Source: Roseburia hominis A2-183
Lineage (GTDB): Bacteria; Bacillota; Clostridia; Lachnospirales; Lachnospiraceae
DNA: 64,000 nucleotides
NCBI RefSeq assembly: GCF_000225345.1
Contig: NC_015977.1
Coordinates: forward strand, 2,587,501 to 2,651,500
Reading direction: 5' to 3'
Shown: positions 52,323 through 61,349 of the stretch, one piece after another
Numbering within the stretch: the stretch's first letter is position 1
How the letters are laid out: each line of letters begins with the position of its first letter
Position numbers and translations under genes: made by a program
Notes under the pieces: model-generated
The model's input: the letters and a program-made list of their open reading frames with translations, nothing else
Told to the model about the DNA's origin: nothing
The model's database searches: none

Positions 52323-54878
52323 CTACTCCTCACAATAAATAGTATTTTCAAACTCATCGTCTCCTGCAAATTCTTTTTTCATAATATCATAATAAGGACT
52401 GTTAAAGTCCATTCGTATGATGGATTGTTTTCCTATTCTGCATAGCATTTGATAGAAAACTTTCATAGCCTTATAAATGTAGGAATCATTAGGTGAATAA
52501 ACCTCGCTCAGCATATCTCTCATTTCATTCAACTCCTTATTACTAAGTTTTACATGAAACTTTTCTACATATCTAACCTTTTCCAGCACATAAGAATCAA
52601 CAGAAAACAGTTTTGCTTTTTGAATATAATACTCCTTACTTTTGATCAGATCTAGCATCAACTTTTCGCCTTTTTCAAACAATTCCTTTGCTGTCTGGCT
52701 GTCGGATTGTACATTAGCATATTTAAGATAATTCCTTGCAATTGCATGCTGTATCTTAAAAGATTTCGGTTGTATCTTTTGGGATTTTTTCAAATGGCTC
52801 AGTGCTTTTGCATAATTATTCTCTCCCTGTTCATATAAGCCCAGTTGAAGCCAATAATAGCTGACCTTTGTATATTCCTGCTTAATCCCATAAAACAAAG
52901 TACCCAATTCCGATTTTTCCGACTTAAACTTTTCTCTTAACCTGGCCTCATTTAAAAGTGCTTGGAATACATTCATCCACACATCCTGTCTTCCTTCATA
53001 CACATAAGTCGACATATAAAGCAACAATTCCCGGATTGCAGGAAAAATTTTATCCCTGTTACTTTTCAAAACCGCATCCTGAAGCAGAGAGTTTCTTAAA
53101 GCAATTCCCTGATCATCATATTTAATATAATCTATCACCTTCAGGTTACTGATCCCGCCCTCCTCCGTCAGACGAATTACCCCCTGATAACGTCCTATAA
53201 ATAATTCGATCGGATAATATTCAATATCCAGATTATTAAATATTGCCACTTCCAGCAGCAATTTCATTTCTATCGGCGGAAGATCCGTTACAAACTTCAT
53301 TTCCTTATTTAATTTTCGCCGCATTTCCTTGCCATAAGTCAGATATACGATCAGATTCACAACACTCTGCTTCCTCTGAATCTCCCGATACAGCTCATTT
53401 GAATCATGGTCGAATTCGTACAAATCTCCCAGTGAATCCTTCTCTTCCAGTGTTTGTGCTATAATGGGCGCATCCTCTTTCCTGATTTTGTCTTTACATT
53501 CTAAATCACAAAAACAGTTCCCTTCCAGATAATATTTCTTTCTTGTATGATAATACGTTCTGGACGCACACAAAAAAACAATTTCTTTTTCTTCATAACT
53601 GTCTCTCAAAAATCTCTCAATGGTCTTATAATAAAAACTTGCATTATCTATAAGGATTGCATATTTTTCATAGCTACTTTCCATAATATAGTTGCGAAGT
53701 ACACTTCTCTCTAAAAATCTTCCCTTATATTCAAGTACCTCATATCCCATACTATGCAAATAATAGCCCAGCTGTTTTAAAAGTGTGCTTTTCCCCGAAA
53801 AAGAGCTTCCATACAGGCAAAAGCATTTTAGTGGATCTTTTTGACTCAAAATAATATCCAGACTCTTTTTCGCACTGTCTAACATCGTATTTTCAAATGT
53901 CCATCTGTCAAAAACATCCTGCCAGGTGCTATAATATCCCTGATATATATTACTCTCATATGGATTTTTAAAAATTTTTATATCATCCTGAAGCCGATAG
54001 ATCATAGCCCGGTTAAGTTCTAATCTGGCGCGCTCTGCTCTCTCCGGTGCATATTCCAGCTCCGATGCAAATTTTAAAAATTTCTCCGTAGTCCACGGAA
54101 TAATGGTCGCCCCCAACTCTGCCGCTTTTTGCTCCAACGCCAATTTGGGATACGGTTCTATAAAGAAAATACGGCTTTTCTTTCTCTTTATCTGCATATT
54201 TTCATAAAGCTGTAAATAGTACTCAATATCCGGTTCATCCAGTGAAGCTCCGATAAATATGACATCATTTGCAGAATATATTTCATTTGTAAATTCTACA
54301 AGACCGATATTCACTTTGCTTCCGATCAGATCATTATATTCCTTTTTACTGAATATGTAGCCATCCCCCGGTTTTCTTACACTGCCGTGTAATTTAATGA
54401 GCTCCATGTTTTCACTTTTGCGGGGAATATCTTTACTTGATGAAATACAACTGTACTCTTTGTCATTTTCTTCATATATATTTTCAACCAGATCATCAAT
54501 ATTTACCGTATAAATTCTCCTCCATGGATAATCCACCAGCAAATTGTGAAATCCAGTCTCATTTGGCAAGGCTCCCTTAAGGCGTCTTGTAAGATACTCT
54601 TCTCTTTTTGCTTTATTGTCCTTATCTAATGCATCAATACAGGAACACAATTCACGAAGATTATATTTTTCAACATCCTTATAATCTGCCTCACTGATTT
54701 TGTCTTTTACAAACTCCAATCGTAATTCATCAGCAAGCTCCGAGCCTGTGGGAAGCTTCCCTTTTTTGCAGAGGGCTTCCCGAGAAAAACCAGCACCCAA
54801 AAACAGCACTGGCATATTATTCTCCATGCAGTCCTTCAGATCTTTTATCGTAGTCTCTTCCACCATTGTTTTATCCAT
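52323..54878 (-). CDS. SIR2-STAND-TPR protein, Avs5-like predicted phage-defence NADase
   Basis: An 851-residue protein. Residues 20-290 form a SIR2-like domain with GAGFS (28-32), TVNIDD (124-129), LHGS (163-166) and IGASLDEPDIEYY (209-221), motifs of SIR2_2 NADases in bacterial defence. A P-loop follows: Walker A GSSFSGKST (357-365) and a Walker B-like YAILIDN (406-412). The C-terminal third is helical with TPR-like LGLYEQGENNYAKALSHLKKS near 705. The order effector, STAND NTPase, repeat sensor matches the Avs5 type. The usual mechanism in such systems is NAD depletion on phage recognition; activity here is predicted. A GTG three codons earlier is an alternative start. Strongly AT-rich compared with the glycan genes. 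Confidence 0.85.
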   Translation of the reverse strand: MDKTMVEETTIKDLKDCMENNMPVLFLGAGFSREALCKKGKLPTGSELADELRLEFVKDKISEADYKDVEKYNLRELCSCIDALDKDNKAKREEYLTRRLKGALPNETGFHNLLVDYPWRRIYTVNIDDLVENIYEENDKEYSCISSSKDIPRKSENMELIKLHGSVRKPGDGYIFSKKEYNDLIGSKVNIGLVEFTNEIYSANDVIFIGASLDEPDIEYYLQLYENMQIKRKKSRIFFIEPYPKLALEQKAAELGATIIPWTTEKFLKFASELEYAPERAERARLELNRAMIYRLQDDIKIFKNPYESNIYQGYYSTWQDVFDRWTFENTMLDSAKKSLDIILSQKDPLKCFCLYGSSFSGKSTLLKQLGYYLHSMGYEVLEYKGRFLERSVLRNYIMESSYEKYAILIDNASFYYKTIERFLRDSYEEKEIVFLCASRTYYHTRKKYYLEGNCFCDLECKDKIRKEDAPIIAQTLEEKDSLGDLYEFDHDSNELYREIQRKQSVVNLIVYLTYGKEMRRKLNKEMKFVTDLPPIEMKLLLEVAIFNNLDIEYYPIELFIGRYQGVIRLTEEGGISNLKVIDYIKYDDQGIALRNSLLQDAVLKSNRDKIFPAIRELLLYMSTYVYEGRQDVWMNVFQALLNEARLREKFKSEKSELGTLFYGIKQEYTKVSYYWLQLGLYEQGENNYAKALSHLKKSQKIQPKSFKIQHAIARNYLKYANVQSDSQTAKELFEKGEKLMLDLIKSKEYYIQKAKLFSVDSYVLEKVRYVEKFHVKLSNKELNEMRDMLSEVYSPNDSYIYKAMKVFYQMLCRIGKQSIIRMDFNSPYYDIMKKEFAGDDEFENTIYCEE

Positions 54879-54924
54879 CTTTTCCACTACCTTCTTTTCA
54901 ACATTATCGTCCTGTTTTCCATGT

Positions 54925-54957
54925 GATGTAGTTTATTTCATTATATTCTACTACATC
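54925..54957 (-). promoter_or_regulatory. Dyad-overlapped promoter of the SIR2-STAND gene
   Basis: GATGTAGT (54925-54932) and ACTACATC (54950-54957) form an inverted repeat. Exactly at its centre lies a minus-strand consensus -10 box TATAAT (54945-54940). The nearest -35-like TTGCAA is 21 bp upstream, so basal activity may be low. The layout suggests a repressor or activator controls the gene. Confidence 0.5.
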
Positions 54958-55216
54958 CATACATTTTTGCAAACCTTCGTATCTTATCATTTATAACATT
55001 TCATGTAATTTCCAATGTTTATTAAAATTTTTTAAGTCAATAATATACACGCCACAAAAAACACCTTTGTATACCCTATCGCATCTACTACTTCCGTTAT
55101 TATCAATGAAACTATTGGTCCTCCGAATATATTTTTCTATAAGCACTATTGCCCTTAGTACCAAAACCGCAGTTCTAAATCATTCATTCTCCTTTTCAAC
55201 GGCACACGAATTTCTC
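54958..55216. other. AT-rich intergenic stretch without visible gene
   Basis: About 260 bp between the SIR2 promoter and the stop of the membrane-protein gene. I see no open frame with a ribosome site, no clear hairpin terminator and no tRNA-like fold. Confidence 0.5.
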
Positions 55217-55807
55217 TTATAATTCCACATAGATCATTTTATTCATTATCAACATATTTTTTATCATTATTATCATAAAAATAACATATACCACATAAAA
55301 TAGTATTGGAAATATACTGTACAAAATATTTAATCCTGTAATGGATGTAAAATTTATTATCCATTTAAAATCTGATTTTCCAATTCCTAATATGTAGTCA
55401 AAAACGGGTGCAAAAACAAAAAACATCAATGATGTCCCATATGCTAACTTATAGTTACCTGCATACTTTTTAGATAATATATTCCATCCCGCAAAACCTG
55501 CATTCTTATATGCGTACAGACCTTGTTCCCGAATCATTTTTTCTAACCTAATCATGCAAAACCCTTGCCTTGCTATTACATAAGAATTATATGCATAAAA
55601 AAGTCCAAATAAAAAGGTTCCTATTGGCAAAAAATAACAAAATATAATGAACCAGAATTTTTCATTGTCTTCTGATTTCATGACTGCCAAGACCGCCCCA
55701 TAAAAAACAATGGTAAAATACAGGCTTTGATATAATCTATCAAAATACTTTTCTCCCACCTGCCCCAACATTTTATATTCTTCCATTAAAACTTGCATAA
55801 GATCCAT
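55217..55807 (-). CDS. Four-helix membrane protein of unknown function
   Basis: A 196-residue protein with four predicted transmembrane segments (about 28-48, 53-75, 122-142 and 158-188) separated by a cytoplasmic helix-rich loop. The N-terminal MDLMQVLMEEYKMLGQVGEKYF is amphipathic. I do not recognise the family. The start at 55807 is supported by GAGG six bases before; two upstream start codons in frame lack this. Location between a SIR2-STAND defence gene and an IS66 end, and similar AT-richness, make it a possible accessory of the defence island. It starts 35 bp from the IS end, so its transcription may originate within the IS. Confidence 0.6.
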   Translation of the reverse strand: MDLMQVLMEEYKMLGQVGEKYFDRLYQSLYFTIVFYGAVLAVMKSEDNEKFWFIIFCYFLPIGTFLFGLFYAYNSYVIARQGFCMIRLEKMIREQGLYAYKNAGFAGWNILSKKYAGNYKLAYGTSLMFFVFAPVFDYILGIGKSDFKWIINFTSITGLNILYSIFPILFYVVYVIFMIIMIKNMLIMNKMIYVEL

Positions 55808-55908
55808 TTTCATCCTCAAATCAACTTTTTCTTTTTATTATCGTAAACGCACCATAGTGGGTGCGGTCTTTTGATTAGCCGCTCCGAAGAGCGGCGTTAG
55901 TCAACGAA

Positions 55909-57257
55909 TTACTTTCTGCATTCTGCCGGCAGCTTGTCTGACCAAGGGAGCAGATCTTCACAGAAACTTACATCATGGTCTTCCATGTGCTTTGGTATCT
56001 CAGTTAAAAGATATTCGAAGTAATTGTAAGGCTTTAGGTTGTTTGACTTTGCTGTTTCTGCAATGCTGTAGATGATGGCACTAGCTTCTGCACCAGCTAT
56101 GGTGTCAATCATAACCCATTTTTTCTTGCCCACACAGAACGGTCGGATTGCCTGTTCCACGGAATTATTATCCATCGGTACTTCTCCATCTTCAAGGAAG
56201 GTTTTTAGATACTTTTCCTGATTGAGAGAATAGGTAAGTCCTTTTGCAGTTTTACTCTTAGGCGTTACAGACAATAGATTCTATTTGATCCACGTAAAAT
56301 AGGCATCAACCAGCGGTTTTACTGTTAGCTGGCAATGTTTTAGACGTTCTTCTATAGTCATTGATGCAAGTTTGTTTTCCTCGCGATAGATTGCCTGGAT
56401 CTGCTTTAATGCCAGATATGCGAGCGAACTTTTTCGCCTGTCCTTTGGCAAAGCCTTAACAGCTTCGTCGAATCGGCGCCTTGCATGGCTCCAGCAGCCG
56501 GCAATCCGTAGGTCTTCACGCTCTTTTTCAATGGTGTGATAGGCCTGATATCCATCCGTTACGCAGACACCTTTGAAATCTTTTAGAAATGCTCTTGGAT
56601 GGCTTGCATTACGAGAGGGTTGGTACTCATACAAAACGATCTGCTTATCCAGATACATCTTGTCGGTTCGGTACACCCACATGTAATGCTTACTTCCCTC
56701 CGTTCGGTTCTCTTTTGAAACCAAAACCGGGGTTTCATCTGCCTGAAGTACATGATAATCATATATTCTTTCATGCAGATAGTCGTAAAAGACGGAAAGA
56801 TATCGTTCGGCACAAAGTATGGTCCAGTGTGCCATGTCGGCACGGTCAATGTTCAGCCCCATTCGCCGAATTCACAGATAAGTTCTTCCTTTGTCATCCG
56901 GTGTTCTACAGGAATAACCGGAAGTCCTTGGATATCGGTAGCACGCTTTCCCTGGACTTTCCTGCCTCTGGGTTTTGTTGTTTCATTTTCTTCATACTCG
57001 GCAAGGCTTTCAACTGCCTCTGCTTCGTTGAAGTAAATGATATTGCCATCCACCTCTAAGAAACTGATCTGATTTTCAGTTTCTAGTTTCTCGGAGGATC
57101 TGCCAAAACGGTTGTGGTTCAAAACAGCGACCTGTTCCAGCAATAGCTGAAGCTTCTGATCAATATCGCGAAGCTGTGACTGCTGGGCAAGAAACAGCTG
57201 AACAAGCGTAGCCTTATCGAAATTATTCAGTTGTTCTTCTGTGTATTCCATCGCCAT
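55909..57257 (-). pseudogene. tnpC: IS66 transposase tnpC, inactivated
   Basis: The N-terminal part (56853-57257) has the IS66 coiled-coil start MAMEYTEEQLNNFDKATLVQL. It stops at ELICEFGE, where the frame changes and the next fragment opens at GLNIDRADMAHWTI; about 100-130 residues of the usual zinc-finger region are missing. The central fragment carries the catalytic Asp in LQADETPVLV and Asp in VTDGYQAY. A TAG stop at 56281-56283 interrupts the same frame, after which the C-terminal part (55909 on) supplies the catalytic Glu in NSVEQAIRPF and the IS66 C-terminal domain. A deletion, a frameshift and a nonsense mutation together make it nonfunctional. Confidence 0.9.
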
Positions 57258-57538
57258 AATGAACCTCATTTCTACAAGATTCATTATAGCGCATATGGTC
57301 TTAAATAGTGAATACCTCTCATTTCAGAGTTCGTCATAATGCCTATGGTTGTTTGACCCTACAAGCGGCTTAGACCCAGCATGATATCGAATCCTTTTGA
57401 AATGCTGGATATAAATTACAACTACATAAAAGCACAATAGCTCGCTTACAATACTGTTTTTGGGACTTGATGATGATGAAAAAACGGTAATTACACGACC
57501 ATTTTTCATGGCAAAAAATTCTACCTTTTGCACAATCA

Positions 57539-57916
57539 TCATGCCATATGTTCTGGAGGCTTGATTTCCCGAACTGCTTTCTTGGGAGCAATGGTCAGGC
57601 CTTCCCTCAGCCAGCGGAATTGTTGAATGGTTATAGCCCGGACTTCTGCTTCATTTCTAGGCCATACAAATTTCCCCTGCTCAAGGCGTTTGTATAAAAG
57701 CAGAAAACCATCTTTCTCCCAAACCAAGCCTTTGATGCGGTCCGACTTGCGACCACAGAAAAGATAGAGTGTATCTGGGACAAATGGACTGTTATCTGTC
57801 TTCGCATCAATGATTGATGCCAGAGTATCTATTCCAGATCTTAGATCCGTGTATCCACAAACAATGTAAACTTGTTTGAAGCACGTAGCATCATTCAACA
57901 TGGGCAAGCACCCCAA
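57539..57916 (-). CDS. tnpB: IS66 accessory protein TnpB
   Basis: A 125-residue IS66 Orf2 protein with the family pattern VYIVCGYTDLRSGIDTLASII, LYLFCGRKSDRIKGLVWEKDGFLLLYKRLEQGKFVWP and QFRWLREGLTI. Required with tnpA and tnpC for transposition. The reading frame is intact. It overlaps the 3' end of tnpA by 26 bp, as usual. Confidence 0.93.
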   Translation of the reverse strand: MGCLPMLNDATCFKQVYIVCGYTDLRSGIDTLASIIDAKTDNSPFVPDTLYLFCGRKSDRIKGLVWEKDGFLLLYKRLEQGKFVWPRNEAEVRAITIQQFRWLREGLTIAPKKAVREIKPPEHMA

Positions 57917-58274
57917 GTACCTTAGTCAGCAGCGTCTCTGAAGTTGCTTCCGTTACGCGAAGCGTCACTCCATGGGCATATAACTCAAGGCAAGAATTAT
58001 TATTCGAAGATACAGGCGAAATACCTGCCGGCTCTTCCATTAATGCTAACGGAACAGGAACCACTGCATGCTCTAACGTCTCTGCAGGCAATGCATCAAG
58101 GCAGGCAATTCTGACTTGCCTCATTCGATAATAATAGTTTGCCTTTGTGATAGAATTAAGTTTGCACCATTCATCAACGGACATGCCAGCAGGGCGATTC
58201 TTACAATCGTGAATCATTTGGACCCACTCGTTAAGCCGACAACTACGTGCAACCAATGCTGTTTGAGATTTCAT
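57891..58274 (-). CDS. tnpA: IS66 accessory protein TnpA
   Basis: A 127-residue IS66 Orf1 protein with an N-terminal HTH-like region (WVQMIHDCKNRPAGMSVDEW then NSITKANYYYRMRQVR) and a C-terminal beta-rich end (LELYAHGVTLRVTE). Intact frame. It is the first gene of the element. Confidence 0.9.
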   Translation of the reverse strand: MKSQTALVARSCRLNEWVQMIHDCKNRPAGMSVDEWCKLNSITKANYYYRMRQVRIACLDALPAETLEHAVVPVPLALMEEPAGISPVSSNNNSCLELYAHGVTLRVTEATSETLLTKVLGVLAHVE

Positions 58275-58390
58275 AGACTTCCTCCATCTGTCTCAAAAGT
58301 ATATCCTAAACTTTTTGGACTACACTTTTTTGACCGTCTTAATATTTTAGTCTATTTTCTCAAATTTGCTGCTAGCATTCTATGTATGGA

Positions 58391-61198
58391 CTATGGAGCA
58401 TTTACGATGGACGCCCTTGTCGCTCCCGTAAACATCCGTACGCCATTTTTTCCTGTCACATAGGTATGTACCGTATAGTTGCCACGACAGCTACCATGAT
58501 TTCTGATATTTACCTGGGTGGCATAACTTCCATCACTCTGCCGCCATGCCGTGTACCATATCAGATCACTCTGATCCGCCTTACTCCAAACCGGAATCTG
58601 GACTTTTTCCAGTCCGGAAGCCGATTCGATGCCATATAAAAATACATCAAATGTACCCGTCGTTCTGTTAAGATTTTTCACTTTTATCGACTGTACTGTT
58701 ACATTTGACACAGAAAAAGTCGTCGTGCCAAGAATGGTACGATTTCCTCCTGCGTCCTCGCCATACAAATGAACCTGATATTTTCCCTGCGTTCTGTGTG
58801 AAGCGATTGCAATTTCTTTTCTCCATGTTCCTACATATGCCTGATCCGCCTCATACCAATGTAGATCATCCTGTCCCCCAAGTTCACTCCACACTGCAAA
58901 ATATATCTTTTTGTACCCCATGCCTACCGCCACATTCCGGGCCGTGAGACTGCATTTCATCTCATCTGTTGACAGGACTGCCCGCATGCTGATCTGCGGT
59001 TTCTCTATCCTGACAGATGTTAATCCTGCAAATGTTTTAATATGTGTGCCCGATGTTACATAAACATGTATCTGATATAATGCATAATTGTAATTATGAT
59101 TCTTTAAATTTACCTGGGTGGCATAGCTTCCATCGCTTTGCCGCCATGCCATATACCATACGATATCGCTCTGATCGCTTTTACTCCATATTGGCAGCTG
59201 GACAGATTCTACGCCACAGTCTGCTTTGACTCCCTTTACAAACACATCAAATGTTCCTGCACTTGCATCTACGTTTTTCACCTCAATGCTTTGCACCGAT
59301 ACGGACTCTGTATGCTGAAATGCTGTTGCAACCATACAGGTGTTTGTTCCATTTTTTCTTCTCGTATATGCACTTACATAGTAAATTCCGTTCTCCCCAT
59401 GGTCCGCAACGGAAATTTCTGCCTGCCATTTTCCTGTCTGATCCGCAGACGCCGTATACCAGCGCAGATCATTTTGTCCATCGCTTTGTCCCCACACCGC
59501 AAACGATACGCCTGTAATATCACTGCTATATGCAGCCAGCCCCTCGAGTGTCAGCAGGTATCTTCCCGGTGCCATCGGCCGCACCGTTACTCCCGGTGAA
59601 GATACCGTAAATGTCGTACCACCAATATATCTTTTCTGGTTCTGCTGGTTCACAACATATGCATGGGCGTAATACATCCCTTCCGTCTTATGATTTGCAA
59701 CAGGTACATTCACTTCATAGCTGCCCTTTGTATCCGGAGCAGCTGTATACCAGATCAGATCATCCTGTCCGCCCTTGTCACTCCATACTGCAACCTGGAC
59801 TTCCTTTATTCCACCTGTTTCACTGACATTTTGTACCACAATGTGATATGCCGTCTCATTCATGACCGGAGTTGCCGTCACAGATGCGTACATCTGCGCC
59901 TTATCTGTAACTTTACAGGTAAGCTGACCGCTCCCGTATGTAACATTAAGGGCTTTGGTTCCCCAGTTTTCCTTTGACAGCTGATATGCCACCAGATTAT
60001 AGATAACATTATTATAATTATCCGGCATACTGCTTGTGACCGGCAGCACAAACTCTGTCTGACCATTGTTTATCTTCTGCCTGATCGTATCAATGAAGGG
60101 ATCCGACCACTGCCTGATCTCTCCTGTTTTTATAAAATAATTGTCTGCAAGCGCTGTCGACTCATAACCCGGCACCGCAGCTTTATGATCACTGTGAACA
60201 TAACTGATAATCTCATCTGTCAGGCCAAAATACATATGTTCATAAATCGTGCCCTTATAATCATCTCCCATGTCATCCCATGTACTGTCGACCTGATACC
60301 ATTCTCCATCCATCTTTACCGCGGTCCACACATGACCATTTCCCTCTATACGGCCTGTAGCAATACCGACTTTGTTTAACAACATACAATATGCCGAATG
60401 GTATGATTCACATGTTCCCTTTCCCCTCGCAAGCACGCCTTCCGGAGCACAATAGGTATACGAATAATCATAATTGGCATGATCAATGATCCAGTCATGC
60501 AGCCAGAGCGCCTTTTCAAAATCCGTTGTACATTCCGCCTCACATTGTGCAGTAACGTCGGACACAATCTGATCTACCGAAGGATAATTATCATCCTGTA
60601 TGTCAATCTTATATTCATAAAGTCCGGTATCCTTTGTCTCATAGGTGGACATATCAATCACACTGAACCTGATATAATAGATGCCCGATGCATAAAATGT
60701 AAACGTAAACTGGTTGCTGTCCCGATAACTGCCATTGGAACCATAGCTGACATCATAGACACTTTTCAATTCGGAATTGAATAAGGAATGAATCCGGTAT
60801 TTATACGTTCCACTCCCACCCCTGGCGTTCATTGTAAACGTGACCGGCGTTCCACATTTTATATCAGCCGGATACTCTATGGAAAGACTCAACGGTTCGG
60901 CTGTGTAAGGAGCAACCTCTTCTGTCTCTTCGATCGCTTCTGCCTCTTCAATCGCTTCTGTCCCTTCAATCGTTTCTGTCTCTTTGATCGATTCTGTTTC
61001 TTCTACATTCTCCGCTGTCTCATCCGATATCTCTGTTGTATCCCCTTCCTCTTCTGTCTCCAACTGCATCTCACTTTCTGACACCATCCCGCTATCAGGC
61101 AGAACCGGCATCTCCGCTGCGGCAACAGCCGCCGACTCATCAGACACCAGAAGAGCTATTAATAAAATGACACTCACAAATAATTTCTTTTTCTTCAT
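58391..61198 (-). CDS. Secreted transglutaminase-domain protein with GBS-Bsp-like repeats, C-terminus cut by IS66
   Basis: A 935-residue exported protein. A signal peptide (1-27) is followed by an acidic linker with repeats of ETEAIEE-type (45-95), a beta domain (100-200), a transglutaminase-like domain with Cys263 (GKGTCESYH), His289 (NGHVW) and Asp304 (QVDSTWDD), and five GBS-Bsp-like repeats from about 455 to the end (VAVWSDKGGQDDLIWY; IPVWSKADQSDLIWY). The last four codons and the TAG stop (58391-58405) belong to the right end of the IS66 element, so the gene is truncated inside or after its last repeat. GAGGGAAAG precedes the ATG. A role in wall remodelling or adhesion is inferred. Confidence 0.88.
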   Translation of the reverse strand: MKKKKLFVSVILLIALLVSDESAAVAAAEMPVLPDSGMVSESEMQLETEEEGDTTEISDETAENVEETESIKETETIEGTEAIEEAEAIEETEEVAPYTAEPLSLSIEYPADIKCGTPVTFTMNARGGSGTYKYRIHSLFNSELKSVYDVSYGSNGSYRDSNQFTFTFYASGIYYIRFSVIDMSTYETKDTGLYEYKIDIQDDNYPSVDQIVSDVTAQCEAECTTDFEKALWLHDWIIDHANYDYSYTYCAPEGVLARGKGTCESYHSAYCMLLNKVGIATGRIEGNGHVWTAVKMDGEWYQVDSTWDDMGDDYKGTIYEHMYFGLTDEIISYVHSDHKAAVPGYESTALADNYFIKTGEIRQWSDPFIDTIRQKINNGQTEFVLPVTSSMPDNYNNVIYNLVAYQLSKENWGTKALNVTYGSGQLTCKVTDKAQMYASVTATPVMNETAYHIVVQNVSETGGIKEVQVAVWSDKGGQDDLIWYTAAPDTKGSYEVNVPVANHKTEGMYYAHAYVVNQQNQKRYIGGTTFTVSSPGVTVRPMAPGRYLLTLEGLAAYSSDITGVSFAVWGQSDGQNDLRWYTASADQTGKWQAEISVADHGENGIYYVSAYTRRKNGTNTCMVATAFQHTESVSVQSIEVKNVDASAGTFDVFVKGVKADCGVESVQLPIWSKSDQSDIVWYMAWRQSDGSYATQVNLKNHNYNYALYQIHVYVTSGTHIKTFAGLTSVRIEKPQISMRAVLSTDEMKCSLTARNVAVGMGYKKIYFAVWSELGGQDDLHWYEADQAYVGTWRKEIAIASHRTQGKYQVHLYGEDAGGNRTILGTTTFSVSNVTVQSIKVKNLNRTTGTFDVFLYGIESASGLEKVQIPVWSKADQSDLIWYTAWRQSDGSYATQVNIRNHGSCRGNYTVHTYVTGKNGVRMFTGATRASIVNAP

Positions 61199-61314
61199 CT
61201 TTCCCTCATTTTCCCTGGCTAGAATTGTTAAATGGCTACTATGATCTAAATCTTAATATTATCTTAACATTTCTACCCCTATAAAGTCCATCCTTTCTGG
61301 TACTTTTGCATTAA

Positions 61315-61347
61315 AAAAGTCGATAGAGTCCTTCTCTATCGACTTTT
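61315..61347 (-). terminator. Rho-independent terminator overlapping end of the repeat-glucosaminidase gene
   Basis: AAAAGTCGATAGAG (61315-61328) pairs perfectly with CTCTATCGACTTTT (61334-61347); on the minus strand the stem is followed by a T run, three bases after the TAA at 61350-61352. Confidence 0.9.
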
Positions 61348-61349
61348 CT

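Larger units (their letters stand above)
55843..58405 (-). mobile_element. IS66-family element, decayed
   Basis: A 2563-bp element with tnpA, tnpB and a broken tnpC in the usual order on the minus strand. The left end GTAAACGCACCATAGT (55843-55858) and the right end, read inward from 58405 as GTAAATGCTCCATAGT, match at 14 of 16 positions. Flanking octamers differ (TTATTATC left, GATGGACG right), so no target duplication remains. The stretch 57285-57538 between tnpC and tnpB holds no recognisable gene. The element probably cannot move by itself. Confidence 0.88.

Noticed and set aside
57324..57542. 72-codon minus-strand frame between tnpB and tnpC of IS66
   Set aside because: No ribosome site or family pattern and a composition unlike the IS proteins; treated as IS non-coding sequence. 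It could be a minor IS-encoded ORF, but support is too weak.
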